From contig OZ022511.1 of the NCBI GenBank assembly GCA_963989385.1, forward strand, positions 27,956,503-28,020,502: a DNA stretch of 64,000 bases, written 5' to 3'. Position 1 is the first letter of the stretch, and each line of letters begins with the position of its first letter. A program made the position numbers and the translations under genes. This document shows, one piece after another, positions 44,641 to 55,679 of this stretch. The stretch is from Ctena decussata. Taxonomy: Eukaryota; Mollusca; Bivalvia; Lucinida; Lucinidae. Under the pieces are notes generated by a model. The model worked only from the letters and a program-made list of their open reading frames with translations. It was not told the DNA's origin and ran no database searches.

Positions 44641-45180
44641 TGAGGATGTCTACAGAAAAATCCAAGCACCCATTGGAGAATATGAAGAACTCTTTGTCAT
44701 GGGCAAGAAACAGAAGACAAAAGGAAAGGCCGGGAAGACAATACTAAGGAGTTTACAGCGATTGACTTTGCTAGCACAGCTACACAGGGTATAAACCAGT
44801 CCGCCAATTTTCGCTTCCTGCAGAGACTGAACATCATATTTGGCTTCCGCCGAGACTGTCTGCGAACTCTTGTTTCCTGCCGTGACTTCTGAACATGATA
44901 AATGGCTTCCTGCAGAGACTGTTCGCGTGATTCTGCTTCCTGCCAAGGCTCTCGGAAGGAAGTAGAGTCACGCGGACAGTCTCGACAGGAAGCCATTTTT
45001 CGACGACAGTAGTCCCCGCAGGAAGCAGGGTACGCGGACAGTCTCGGCGGAAGCCAACTATGACGGACAGTCTCTGCAGGAAGCGAAAATTGGCGGACTG
45101 GTTTATACCCTGTGAGCTAGGGCAGCCAAAGACAGGACTAAGTGGCAAGAGATTGTTGTAAAGTAATTTGTGGTGCTCCT
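44641..45180 (+). pseudogene. LINE C-terminal remnant split by a foldback element
   Basis: Pieces of the same kind of LINE tail as at 1041: 'K-T-K-G-K-A-G-K-T-I' style basic stretch, then L-T-L-L-A (in another frame F-A-S-T-A), and after the insertion R-A-A-K-D-R-T-K-W-Q-E-I-V-V. Several frameshifts. The two halves join across 44783-45114 once one AGCTA is removed. Confidence 0.6.
44783..45114. mobile_element. 332-bp foldback element nested in the LINE remnant
   Basis: Ends CACAGGGTATAAACCAGTCC and the exact complement; the arms match for about 48 bp. The inside is built of repeated 'cgacagtctc' and 'ttcctgc.gagactg' units in both orientations. A 5-bp duplication AGCTA lies on both sides (44778-44782 and 45115-45119). 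The host LINE frame confirms the empty site. Confidence 0.82.
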
Positions 45181-46090
45181 GCGACTTTGCTAGGTTATGA
45201 GATAGTCTAAGACTAGACCAGATGCATTTATTGACTGTTTAAATAAAGTCGAAGACTGTAAAATGACTTAGTGGATATGCAGCGTGGTCCTGATTCTTGA
45301 CTTTTCGCTGATGTTTAATGCTAATAAATTCAATGGGCTATAAACCGGTTAAACAACAGCTTCATTAAATGGAACAAATAGCAAACTGAGAAACCGTGAC
45401 ACGCATTGTTTATTTATATGCATGTGGTATAGTTTATTATATGCTTGTGGTGTACTAAGGGAGAAAAAATTATCTGCGCTTGATTAACCCTTTTTTGACC
45501 AATCGACTTGTCCATTACTTTATTCAGATGAGTCAATTTCTAGTTTTAGGGGCTTCTTTTATTGTAATTTACATAGAAATTGATGATCCTGATCAGACGC
45601 TGCATCCTGCGGCGTCTCAACTTGGTCTTTGCTATTTCTATAACTCCCTCTGATTACCGAAAAAAATGGAACTTTATTATGCGTATTAAGGAACATAGTA
45701 CAGTCATACCTGTCTTTAGTGATCAACCAAGGGAAACATAATTTCAGACATGTTGTTATGAAATAAAAATTTAGTGAGCCTCTGGAAATACATAGTTACA
45801 CCTTTATTTTTACATTAAAATATAGATAAATTTCAGGAAACAAGATAGTGAATCAGCGCGTAAAACAGGGTTCAGAGAGGCAAAAATTAGAGAGTTACAC
45901 TAACAATTAGGGAGACTTAAAATGTCTGCATAAAAATTGGCTGCTTAGTACCTGTAGGTGACACATTAATGAAGGTTACTTTACATTTTACTTTGGGTCA
46001 AGGGACCCCACAAATGCAGCTGCTTAAGACATGTGTCCCTTACAAAAGGTGACCACATCGTCAGGTTTGACTGCACTAGTCATGTCTAAC
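45181..46090 (-). other. Intron of the sushi-like gene
   Basis: A GATCAG-type repeat fragment near 45590-45630 ('gatcctgatcagacgctgca'). No exon seen. Confidence 0.4.
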
Positions 46091-46303
46091 CATCTGAGAC
46101 ACACAATGTTTGCAGTGTTACACTGGGATCATATTTGGTCGTTCTCAAAGTCCAAACGCCGTCTACACAGGCTGGATAGTCCGTTGCAAGGGCGTGTCTG
46201 TGGAATCCCGGGTCACATTCAAAAAGACAAGTGGCGCCACTAGGACAGGGAAGGTGTTTTATTCTTCCGTTTTCAATCCCATTAGAGTTTGTACATTCAT
46301 GAT
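46091..46303 (-). CDS. Sushi-like gene, complete module exon
   Basis: A 213-nt exon: acceptor 'gatgttatttcag', donor GTTAGA (weak). Phase 1 in and phase 1 out. It reads H-E-C-T-N-S-N-G-I-E-N-G-R-I, L-P-C-P-S-G-A-T-C-L-F-E-C-D-P-G-F-H-R-H, A-C-V-D-G-V-W-T-L and L-C-V-S-D-G. Cysteines and the G-x-W match the other exons of this gene. A symmetric phase-1 exon is typical for extracellular modules that spread by exon shuffling. Confidence 0.78.
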
Positions 46304-47327
46304 CTGAAATAACATCAAAACGGCTGGATGAAAGAGAAAGATGGAGAGAGCAAATTGAAACGAGAGAGTACAGATTATAGTAGCATGTCCTCTCCCCTAC
46401 ACTAGACAGGGACAGTATAGTGCACCTACCAGTGAAACAAGAACTATTTTGTTAAAGTTTGTCCCTTCCAAAAATCAATCAGTTTATCCATACATTACTG
46501 CGTAGGACTCCAGTGCACAACCTGCTACACCATAGTCAACCGCTTCCAACCACATTTCCACTCTGTCTGATTTTAAGTAATTGTGCTGTCGAAATTCGCC
46601 AAACAGTGTCGCCGCCGCCATTGTTAGATTAGAAGCTGCTTCCAGAAACAAAGCATTTGTTATCACTGCAAATGTTTAAAGAAAGGATATACAAGAAAAA
46701 TAGATATGTCATGGCTATATTGGTGTCTATACAAAACGGCGGTCCCTCGGGATTAGAGTCCAGTACCGCGACACTTGGCCCTCGGAACGTATTTTTCTAT
46801 TCAAATCAATCATATTCGATAAGATGCTTACGAGGGGCATTTCAGAAATAGTGTACATAAGTCTGCAATTCCTAGGAATGTCGATCGTTTTTTGAAACTT
46901 ATGTCTTAATTTTTAGGATTACATATCGCCAAACGACCTTCACTTAACACATTTTAGTCACTGGTATTTTCTTCAAAATATGCCTTGACTATTGTTGTTA
47001 GGGTAGGGACACTGAGTAGAAATGGACAAAATATTTATATGAAGAAAAATTCATGTTTTCCTAACTCTGGATACAAATAGCTTTGGATTGATACCTATAA
47101 TATCTGTTATAATGAAATTATTTCAGCATAAAAATCATTATATTAGCCTTGCAAAAGCACAAAATTTACTTTGCAAAATAAATTAATCATGGAACAATAT
47201 GCATTGCTTATGACGTCACTTCCTGTGCTAAACTGAAATATAAAGTAAGCCTTTTAGACTTCGGTTTATGAGGTCAGTGTATGTGAAAGTGAATGTCTGA
47301 AGGCACCTATGAAACAAAAAATGTTTA
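46304..47327 (-). other. Intron of the sushi-like gene
   Basis: No supported exon. A 60-codon frame near 46484-46666 has no cysteine pattern or splice borders that fit. Confidence 0.4.
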
Positions 47328-48350
47328 AAGGGCCTGGTATGATAAGGGCCGTTTTGGCCCCCATTTAAATTCTCTTAAAAGTGCATGGTTTCTGTTTCTT
47401 ATTATTTGTACGTATGGGAACAAGCAGAAATATTATGTTTCATCTTTCTAAATTCTCAATATAACATTATTTCTGACATGCCTATGTTATTTCAATAATA
47501 TGAAAGAACATTGCAAGAAAATGTGAGTTAAATACATTTTCCCTTAAAGAAATAAGTCATTTACAATAGCTTTTGAAAGCTCTTAATAACAGGCTTTCGA
47601 TGAAATCCCTATACATTGGATAGCACTGCTAATTACGTGTGCACTGCACAAGGCCTCTCCAGGTGCCCCACCCACTCAAGATTTGCAAGTCCAGAGACGC
47701 TAACCAAATAATTACAACAGATCAAAATGAGATGTATACAATCTTATTCCTTGTATTCTAACTAAGAAAATGAATACCCACAACATATGTTTATTTGTCT
47801 ATGAGCGGAGATAAAGGCATTTTTATGTTAAGAAAACAAGAAAAATGTTCCAAACGCTGCTAGTTTAGTAACAAAAAGCTTAAAATTAACATAGAGCCCG
47901 GTCTCCAGCACATTAAATATTTTCATGGCATGTAAATATGTTAAAACTTTGTCTGTACACAAAATATAAAATGTGCTGGAGACTGAGCTTATATATTTTG
48001 AAAGCCGCGAGGCTACCAAATTAAACATGAACGGACGCTCGGCGCCCCGTTACTGCGGTTATGGATTCGTTCCGCTGAGGTGCGGGGGTAACGTCGATAT
48101 GAGAATTGAAATATGATGATGATGATGATGATGATGCTACCAAATTAATCATTTTCGTCATAATCCGCTGGGGGTATGGGAATGTTCAAGACAAAAACAC
48201 AAATATTCTGTGCAAGAACTGGTTAGTTTCGTGTTTGCTGTTACATTCAAGGTTTGGACTTTCCTATGAATTCATTTTTATTTTGGAAATAAGACTTTGA
48301 AAAATGAGTTTTCTGGGAGCCAAATATGGGCCTTATCATACCAGGTCCTT
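47328..48350. mobile_element. 1.0-kb TIR element, AAGGRCCTGGTATGATAAGG ends
   Basis: Ends AAGGGCCTGGTATGATAAGG and CCTTATCATACCAGGTCCTT. Inside, an inverted pair 'gtctccagcacatt'...'tgtgctggagac' (about 47899-47989) and a (GAT)n run (48113-48136) are seen. No transposase frame. No clear target duplication. Confidence 0.75.
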
Positions 48351-48433
48351 CAATACGTCATGCTTGTTTTCTGTAATAAATAATCTTTGACGGCACCTTG
48401 TGCACTTTTGTCAGTGGTCTACCTGCATTTTTG

Positions 48434-49380
48434 TCACCCGACGTAGGCGGAGGGGGGACTATAGAAATGACCCTCGTCCGTCCGTGTGTGCGTCCGTTCA
48501 TCCGTCCGTCCTTCCGTCCGTCCGAAATCTTGTCCCTGCAACTCCTCCTACGTCTTTCATCGGATTGATTTGAAATTTTACAGATTATATTCTTATGATA
48601 TGAAGATGTGCATGTGGTTTTCGATTTTTGTTTCGGCCATTTTTGATGGAGTTACAGCCCTTGCTGACTCAGACCCTCCGAAATCTTGTCCCCGCAACTC
48701 CTCCTACATCTTTCATCTGATTGATTTGAAATTTTACAGATTGTATTCTTACGATATGAAGATGTGCATGTGGTTTTTTATTTTTGTTTCGGCCATTTTT
48801 AATGGAGTTACGGCCCTTGCTAACTTAGACCTTGTCCACGCAACTCCTGTCACATCTTGTATCAGATTGACTCGTAATTGTGCAGAATGTTTCATTTTGA
48901 TCTGAAGATGTGCATGTGATTTTTGCATTTCAATTGTCCTATATTTTACAAAGTTATGGCCCTTTGTCGTTTTTTGGCATTTTTCCAACTTTTGAACCGT
49001 TTGACCGAGACAGCTGAAATTTGGTATGCTATTAGCATGTGTTAATTGATTATTCTCATTATTGTTAGGATGTGCTTAATTATAAGTGACAGAGTTATTC
49101 ACCTTTTATAGATAATAGACATTCAGTTAAAGGTAAAGGGATAACTCCAGAACGATTCGTATTAAGGGGTTGAATTTTCATAAATGCATTGTTTATTTTT
49201 CATCAGATTCATATAAGCAGGATTATGGCCTTTGTTATTTTGTTACTGGGTATACTGTCTTGATGTTTTGGTCATTTTGTAAGGGCCTAAAGTTTCAGTA
49301 ACCTGATTTTACACGTATATGCCCCATTCTGAACTTAAGTATTTTATAAAGAGGCCCAGTAATTGGGTATATGTCTTTGC
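48434..49380 (+). mobile_element. CCGT-linker repeat element, partial
   Basis: Opens 'acccgacgtaggcggagggg', then a GTCCGTCCGTNCGTCCG linker and two to three tandem units of about 170 bp with 'gaaatcttgtccc.gcaact', 'tcctcctac.tctttcat' and 'gatatgaagatgtgcatgtg'. The right end is not defined. Open frames of up to 139 codons follow the repeat units and are not treated as genes. Confidence 0.6.
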
Positions 49381-49436
49381 TTATGTTCAGTTATCATTTG
49401 CTCACCAGGTTCTGTAATATATATATTTTCTGTTTA

Positions 49437-50996
49437 TATACGCCTGTTTTGAAAAAAACGGACGTATTATGTCGTTGCGCTGTCCGTCCGTCCGTCTGTC
49501 CATCCGTCCGTCCGTCTGTAAACATTCTTGTGCGCGCCACAACTCAGTAACCATTTGGGATATCTTCATGAAATTTTGTATGCATATGTATTAGGTAGGG
49601 GGAACATGTCGCGTACAATAATGGTTGCTCCCCCTTCCTTGGTTTCAAAATTATGCCCCTTTGATTGTTTTTTACCCTACAGGTCTTGTGCGCCAGAACT
49701 AGATAACTGTTTGGGATATCTTCATGAAACTTCATAGCAATGTGTATGAAGTCCCAACGATGTGTCGTGTTTAACAATGGTTGCTCTCCCTTTCTTCGTT
49801 TCTGAGTTACATCCCTTTTATTAGGTCTTTTCGGCTATTTTGTGTATACTTATGTTGTGCATGCGTTAACTCGGTAACTGTTTGGAATATCATGATGAAA
49901 CTTTATAGCAATGTGCATGATCACAAGATGATGTGTCACATATAAGAATGGTTGCTCCCCCTTTCTAAATTTTGGAGTAAACTCCCTTTTCTCCGTCCTT
50001 TAACATTCTTGTGTTGCCATAACTCAGTAACCATTTGGTATATCTTCATGAAATTTTGTAGGCATATGTAGTAGGTAGGGAGAATGTATCGCATACAAGA
50101 ATGTTTGCTCCCCCTTCCTTAGTTTCCAAGTTATGCCCCTTTGATGGTTTTTCCCCCTACAGGTCTTGTGTGCACCATAACCAGATAACTGTTTGGGAGG
50201 GATATCTTCATGAAACTTCATAGCAATGTGTATGAAGTCCCAACGATGTGTCGCGTTTAACAATGGTTGCTCTCTCTTTCTTCGTTTTTGAGTTACATCC
50301 CTTTTATTAGTTCTTTTCGGCTATTTTTGTGTATACTTATGTTGTGCATACATTAAGTCGGTAACTGTTTGGAATATTATAATGAAACTTTATAGCAATG
50401 TGCATGATCACAAGATGATGTGTCACATGTAAGAATGGTTGCTTCCGCTTTCTTAATTTTGGAGTAACCTCCCTTTGATCATTATTTTTAGGCATTTCCA
50501 TTCACTCCATATCTCCTTAACCCTTTGAAATATTAGAATGAAACTTTGTTGGAATGTTTGTAATAAAGACGCAATGTATACTGAGCAAGAACCACGACTC
50601 TGGCTTGCTAACTAGATTATCTGCCCATGCATAAATTTCCTGTTTACTCTGTAACTCCTTAACCGTTTAGAATATTTAACACAACTTTATGGAGATGTGT
50701 ATATTGTCAAGGGAATGTATTAGAACCATTAATGGTATATCTAGTATACATGTATTTAGTTTATGAATTATCTCCCTTGTTTGACTTTGGCATTACTCAA
50801 CTTAGGAGCCACTTCTCCTTCGAAGCTGATTTTTGGTATACTAATAGTATTTGATGTGTTAAATATTTAAATAATGTTGCCGCCATTAATTGAAGTGTGG
50901 TTTCCCCTACTTGTCTGCCTGCCTGTCCTTTAAACATAAACAATCTTGTTCGTTCTATAATTCCTTTATGACATTACAACGGGCGTATTATGCGCC
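49437..50996 (+). mobile_element. Tandem-repeat-cored element, 'cggacgtattatg' ends
   Basis: Opens 'tatacgcctgttttgaaa' and 'acggacgtattatgtcgttg' with a CCGTCCGTCCGTCTGTCCAT linker, and ends 'acgggcgtattatgcgccgc'. The core has two large copies of about 480 bp (49510-49990 and 50000-50475), each made of about three related subunits with 'tttgggatatcttcatgaaa', 'atggttgctccccctt' and 'tgtgcatgatcacaagatga'. It lies in a sushi-gene intron. Confidence 0.72.
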
Positions 50997-51030
50997 GCTT
51001 GCGAAGCCCTTGTTGGCCATACATTTGCTC

Positions 51031-51546
51031 CAGTGTTAGAAAAAAGCAATTGCCCACTTGCCCGACATGGGTTAAATTTGCTGGGGGCAAGCTGATAGTC
51101 TTGGATGGTTGCCCCCTGGACAACCTGAAAATCTGGGAGATAAAATTCTGGAAAATAATTTTGTTTCATGTTGTTGTTTTTTTAAGTTTTGCATAAGAAG
51201 TTTGAAACCCAGAAATATAGTGTTTTGAAGGAGAAGAGAAAAGAATCCCAGTCAAAGTAGTCCTGTGAAAATGATTAGGCAGCTGTGATAATTTTAAACT
51301 GTTGGTCAGTTATCTCTGGACTTCATGAATTCATGTTTAATGTCTTTGAAAGGGAGAGCATTTTTGGACTACGTTTACTCATGTGGCTTCGGAAGAAAAT
51401 GACATGTAAACAGTTTAACTGCAATGAAATACAGGAGGTGGGATGGGGTGGGGGTGGGGGGCAAGTTGAAATCTTGGGGGACAAGTTGAAATTCATTTCA
51501 GGTTGCCCCCGGGCAAGCTGCTGTCTGGGCCTTATTTCTAACACTG
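51031..51546. mobile_element. 516-bp MITE, CAGTGTTAGAAA ends
   Basis: Ends CAGTGTTAGAAAAAAG and CTTATTTCTAACACTG. Flanked by the 6-bp direct repeat TTGCTC (51025-51030 and 51547-51552). Subterminal 'cttgccc'/'gggcaag' repeats occur in both orientations. CAGTG-type ends recall hAT elements, but the duplication seems to be 6 rather than 8 bp, so the family is left open. Confidence 0.78.
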
Positions 51547-51726
51547 TTGCTCTGAAACAGAATAAAGGGCTGAAGTTTGTGACACATTTCGAACGTCGGG
51601 TGACACTTGGCCGATGGCCTTTTATTACAATAAGTAATCCCACCCACCAACATTATTTCGATGTCAGTATGTCATATGAAATACACGTCTTTCAAGTCTT
51701 TATGTATACATTTTGTTACCAATATG

Positions 51727-51900
51727 GTGAGTGAGTGAGTGAACTCGGGTTTAACGTCCCACCAACAACGAGGTCATACATGTACGGAGACGGGACCTCG
51801 GTTTAAAGTCTCATCCGAAAGACCGGAGAAGCGGGCGATCGAACTTGCGACCCCTGGATTGGTAGTCTGGAGTGTTATCCACTACGCTACAGCCGCTCCT
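51727..51900 (-). mobile_element. tRNA-derived SINE, full length with target duplication
   Basis: On the - strand the head reads 'gctgtagcgtagtggataac' (A-box region) and 'gcaagttcgatcgccc' (B-box region). The tail is 'gggacgttaaacccgagt' followed by (TCAC)n. Flanked by a perfect 12-bp direct repeat GTTACCAATATG (51715-51726 and 51901-51912). Its 3' end resembles that of the SINE at 10283 although the heads differ. Confidence 0.85.
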
Positions 51901-51912
51901 GTTACCAATATG

Positions 51913-53140
51913 TCCTTCTAGTATTTGATATTAGACAATGTTAAATATATTTAGCTGTTGTCTTTTGATAAGAAGATAATTTCATTTTGTTGCTTTTTAT
52001 TTTTGCATAAATTGCTGCTACTTGGCAACTTCCGGCGTAGATTTTGTACATGTATCATCCAGTTTCATCAGTCATATTATGTCAATCGCGACAAGAATAG
52101 TGACTTAATCACTTTAATAATAAAATGCTTGTCATTTGTTGAAATTTGATATTAATAAGTCCAAAGCCACCATTTATTGATATAAAGCATTTATAATAAT
52201 TTTACAATAATTTATAACCGCATAACAGAGAAAAAATCTCGGTTATTCTGTTACTTGTGGAGGATCTTAAAACGATTTAGGTATAACTCTCTTTTCGTAC
52301 ATTTGATACACAATATTGCGTGTTTCTTTATTAAATTTATCATTGTCTCATTGAGCAATTGGCGAAAGAACACAAGAGGCCTTCAATAAAATTGTACAGT
52401 TTCTAGTATCCACACTCTTATGACGTACATTATAAGCATGTGCTGCCATGCATGAGTGACTTACTAATAGAAATTCTTTTCTTGCACACCAGATAAGGAT
52501 ATCCGCGTGTTTCACCTGTACCTACAAATCTTTTCTTACCTACGAGACAGAGTTTGTTCTATTTTTAGCGGTGCTGGAAAATTCTGTCTTGCCCATGGGC
52601 TGGGACAGCTCACACGAGCTTGAATTCTGCGTACCACTACGCGTTCCTTCAAATACGGTGCGCCCGGCTTGGCGATTCCATACTATATGCATTATTCTTT
52701 CATAGGAATGAATTGCCACATCGATAAAAAGGTTATTCATTCTTTCTAATCCCATTATAACCTGTTTCAACGTCTTAAAGTCGGAAAAAGATCCAAAATA
52801 GTCAATGTTTCAACGTGACATACACTGTCTAGGAAGCCGCCATTTTGAAGACGTTACCAACTGACGTTTGAAATGACGTTGACATTACGTCACAATTAAC
52901 GTCATACACGCGCTTTCTGCAGTCGTCTCAAAACAAATTTTGTTCTTTAAGATAAATTTCAATTAAAAAATCTAAAAATGCGGATTCGTCAAGGACCTAT
53001 TTTTTACTTGTCTGTTCACTACAGCAGCCATGAGGGTGACACTGTTGTACTACTTACACTTGTGCACGTTCGCATGAAATAGGCCTATTAGTTCCCAGTT
53101 CAATTTGAAGTAAATATTATCGTAAGTAAGAAAAATATTC
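51913..53140 (-). other. Intron of the sushi-like gene, nothing firm
   Basis: A 76-codon frame on the - strand (52540-52770) is followed by a good donor-like GTAAGA, but its stop lies right at the junction and no family motif was seen. Left unassigned. Confidence 0.35.
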
Positions 53141-53285
53141 AATCATTGGTCTCCGATGCGGACAGGGAAATCCAAACCCTCGGACACAAGGGGTGTGTCG
53201 GAAACTCGGCAAGCCTCGTTTCCGACACACCCCGTGTGCCCTCGGGTTTGGATTTCTTTGTCCGCATCGAAGACCAATGATAAAT
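53141..53285. mobile_element. Hairpin repeat with 'ctcggcaagcctcg' loop, copy 1
   Basis: Arms 'attggtctccgatgcggaca' and complement, then 'aatccaaaccctcgg' and 'gtgtcggaaac', paired around 'tcggcaagcctcg'. A second, sequence-distinct hairpin with the same loop is at 53585-53735. Confidence 0.7.
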
Positions 53286-53584
53286 TCTATTTATCTCACC
53301 CATGTTAACTCACCCAGGACCGGATAAAAATCACGAGCTGTCAATGCATTGGTTGTATTGGAGCTCTCGACCTGCGTCGTCAAGTGACGTTGGCTTTTTT
53401 GGATGATGACATCACGAAGACGGCAAAAATGACGTTTGTTTATGCACGCTAGGCGTTGACGTAAAGAGCCGAATGGCTGTCGATGAAAGCGGCGCCTTCT
53501 TTCAAAATCAAATAAAAACCTCTCAAGCACTAATATAACGCTTTTTAACAAGTTCTAAAGCTAAAACAAAACGTGGTGTGCAAG

Positions 53585-53735
53585 AAAAAGTATCTTTCAT
53601 AGGTATGAGGTGCGGGATAGAAAAATCCGTCACTCGGGATCACTGTTCGGCATCACTCGGCAAGCCTCGTAATGCCAAACAGTGACCCTCGTGACGGATT
53701 TTTCTATCAACACCTCATACCCATGAAAGATATTT
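53585..53735. mobile_element. Hairpin repeat with 'ctcggcaagcctcg' loop, copy 2
   Basis: Arms 'atctttcataggtatgaggt' and complement, then 'gatagaaaaatccgtcac' and 'cactgtt.ggcat' around the loop 'actcggcaagcctcg'. Confidence 0.7.
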
Positions 53736-53741
53736 ATATTA

Positions 53742-54579
53742 TACTCAGCGTCAATAAAAACGCACCAGTTTGGATATATGGCACATTGTGTTCATTTAAT
53801 ATTTGGTTTATTTATGTAACAGACAATTTGACAAATCTTTAGTTTCTGGTGTTGGGATAGGATGTTTACAAATAAAATTCGTCATACAGTCAGCGCTATT
53901 GAGCGTGACGTCAAAAGTGACGTGTCTGAACACTGTCGATATCAAATGACACATTCAAATCGTAATAAATCCTTATTTCGCGCTCTGCCAGACACTTGAT
54001 TGCAAATGAATCGTTCTTTGGAAGGTCTCTTGACATAAAATCACCTTTTCTCTATGGAATTATGACGCGGTTTGGCAAATAACGGTGACGTTATATATGT
54101 AACGTCATGCTCGGGCTGGATAATGGTTGAAGTTTGCCCCACAAAACTTCTGAAATTCAGTTTCTACCATTGATCTAAGCATTTTGGGTTGCAAAAGGTA
54201 ACATATTTATCATAAGTTACTTTTGTCTGTCCATTTTTAATGAATGTGACAATATAGTGACGTTCGACTCCATGTTACTTTGTTGCCTAGGGCAGTCCGG
54301 ATTTCTTTTCTATGGCGATTTGATAGACTATCTATTCTTTAGCAAAATCCATCATTGCGGAATTTCTGCCATGTGAAATTATGCTGGAATTTCGTTTTTC
54401 TTGATTTCAGAGCTTACGTTACGTCACACACTCACATCGTATGTTTAGGCAAAGCAACATCATGAGCGTAATGAAATGGTTCGAACTGATAACTATATCA
54501 TGTAGATATTGAATGATCATTGAATTTAACGAAATATATGACAGTATAAAACTGGTGCGTTTTCATTGACGCTGAGTAT
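53742..54579. mobile_element. 840-bp TIR element, CTCAGCGTCAATRAAAACGC ends
   Basis: Inverted ends of about 30 bp, CTCAGCGTCAATAAAAACGC + ACCAGTTT and complement, bordered by TA on both sides. No transposase. Many 'tgacgt' motifs inside. Confidence 0.72.
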
Positions 54580-54876
54580 ATTTCATACCATTTTAAAGCA
54601 CTTGAATTTACCTTTCCGATGATATATAATTTAGTACTGAATATCAACCAACAGCATATCCTATTACAATGTATTTACATTATTTCTGAAAAGCCCCTCG
54701 TATACTCTAAAGATTAAACATCAAAGGACATAAAACTGCAAACTGACCTTCCATTGAAAACTGCAAAACACATCAAAGCTTCAATCTGCCTCGGCACTCC
54801 TCGGGTTTGCAATTAAATGTGGCCTTGGGTGCGCAAGATACTTTGAAAAAAAATCAAATGGAACAAAATGAGCATA

Positions 54877-54984
54877 CCTACTGGGCACACAACGTTGAAT
54901 CAACACTGCATCAACCTTTATTCAACGGCATGACGTTGAATAAAGGTTGATTTAATGCTGATTCAACACTTTGTCCCTGCTGGG
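54877..54984. mobile_element. 108-bp MITE lodged in a splice donor
   Basis: Palindromic, with 'aacgttgaatcaacactgca' and complement, ends CCTACTGGGCAC / CCCAGCAGGGAC. Flanked by ATA (54874-54876 and 54985-54987). It begins four bases past the 3' end of the sushi exon at 54989. Related GTTGAATCAAC palindromes are at about 13390, 21880 and 39311. Confidence 0.75.
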
Positions 54985-54988
54985 ATAC

Positions 54989-55228
54989 CTTCAGCATAAC
55001 AAACTCTCGAGACATCGACACCTAGTTCCTCATAGCCTGTTTTCCATACTCCGTGGTCACAGTATAGCATATATGGGGCGTCAAAAACGTCTTTCAATTT
55101 GCCTGACATATACACGTGTTTATGATAGCCGCTATTGCATTTAAATTTACAAAGCCAGTCAGTGGCCGGACCACAGTGTGGCTCCAAAACACCGTTGGGG
55201 ATTGAAATAGGGCACCTCTGGAACTCGG
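54989..55228 (-). CDS. Sushi-like gene, module exon
   Basis: A 240-nt exon, symmetric phase 1. Acceptor 'gatgtaatttcag', donor GTATCC. It reads E-F-Q-R-C-P-I-S-I-P-N-G-V-L-E-P-H-C-G, W-L-C-K-F-K-C-N-S-G-Y-H-K-H, M-L-Y-C-D-H-G-V-W-K-T, and V-D-V-S-R-V-C-Y-A-E-G. It is a full sushi-like module with an extra cysteine pair near the start (P-H-C-G ... W-L-C), as in the neighbouring exon at 56634. The donor has been altered by a MITE insertion (54877-54984), leaving only GTAT from the old intron start. Confidence 0.82.
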
Positions 55229-55464
55229 CTGAAATTACATCAAAGCAGAATGTATAGATACATTTAGAAAGTATATACCACTGATTCTGACAAGAGCAAG
55301 ATTTTTTTACAAAACGGTTTTATGAAAATGATACTGAAACAAACAATACATTTTAAAGGTAACTGGGTACTTTTTCTTCTTGGGTACTATTTTCTACTTC
55401 TCTAATTTCGTTTTGCACCTCCATTCTCAACAGGGGTCAGCTCTTAAATAACAGATTTTGCTAC

Positions 55465-55679
55465 AGGGTCAAGTCAGGTAAATTCGGACAGAAGGTAAAC
55501 TCGGACATACCGTTGCAAACAGTGAAAATCCAGATGAGACGGCTCATAATGAGCCGTCTCATCAGGATTTTCACTTTTTGCCCAGCAATTATTGTTTTAG
55601 TTCCAAACAACTGACATTATTAAGGGAAAATGTCACTGTCCGAATTTACCCGCTGTCCGAATTTACCTGACTTGACCCT
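55465..55679. mobile_element. Hairpin MITE, AGGGTCAAGTCAGGTAAATT ends
   Basis: Same family as 2386-2599: 'attcggacag', 'gacggctcataatgagccgt', and 'ttccaaacaactgacat' are shared, while the terminal 15 bp differ. Ends AGGGTCAAGTC / GACTTGACCCT. Confidence 0.78.

Noticed and set aside
48486..48905. 139-codon open frame on the + strand
   Set aside because: It follows two tandem repeat units and repeats itself (same 45-residue pattern twice), so it is a by-product of the repeat.
51285..51734. 149-codon open frame on the + strand
   Set aside because: Runs from inside the CAGTGTT MITE into flanking sequence and the SINE border; no family motif.
52540..52770. 76-codon frame with a GTAAGA donor on the - strand
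   Set aside because: The in-frame stop overlaps the donor, there is no cysteine pattern, and no partner exon was found.
53291..53551. 86-codon Arg-rich frame on the - strand
   Set aside because: No recognisable family; lies between two hairpin repeats. A donor-like GTGAGT is present, but nothing connects to it.
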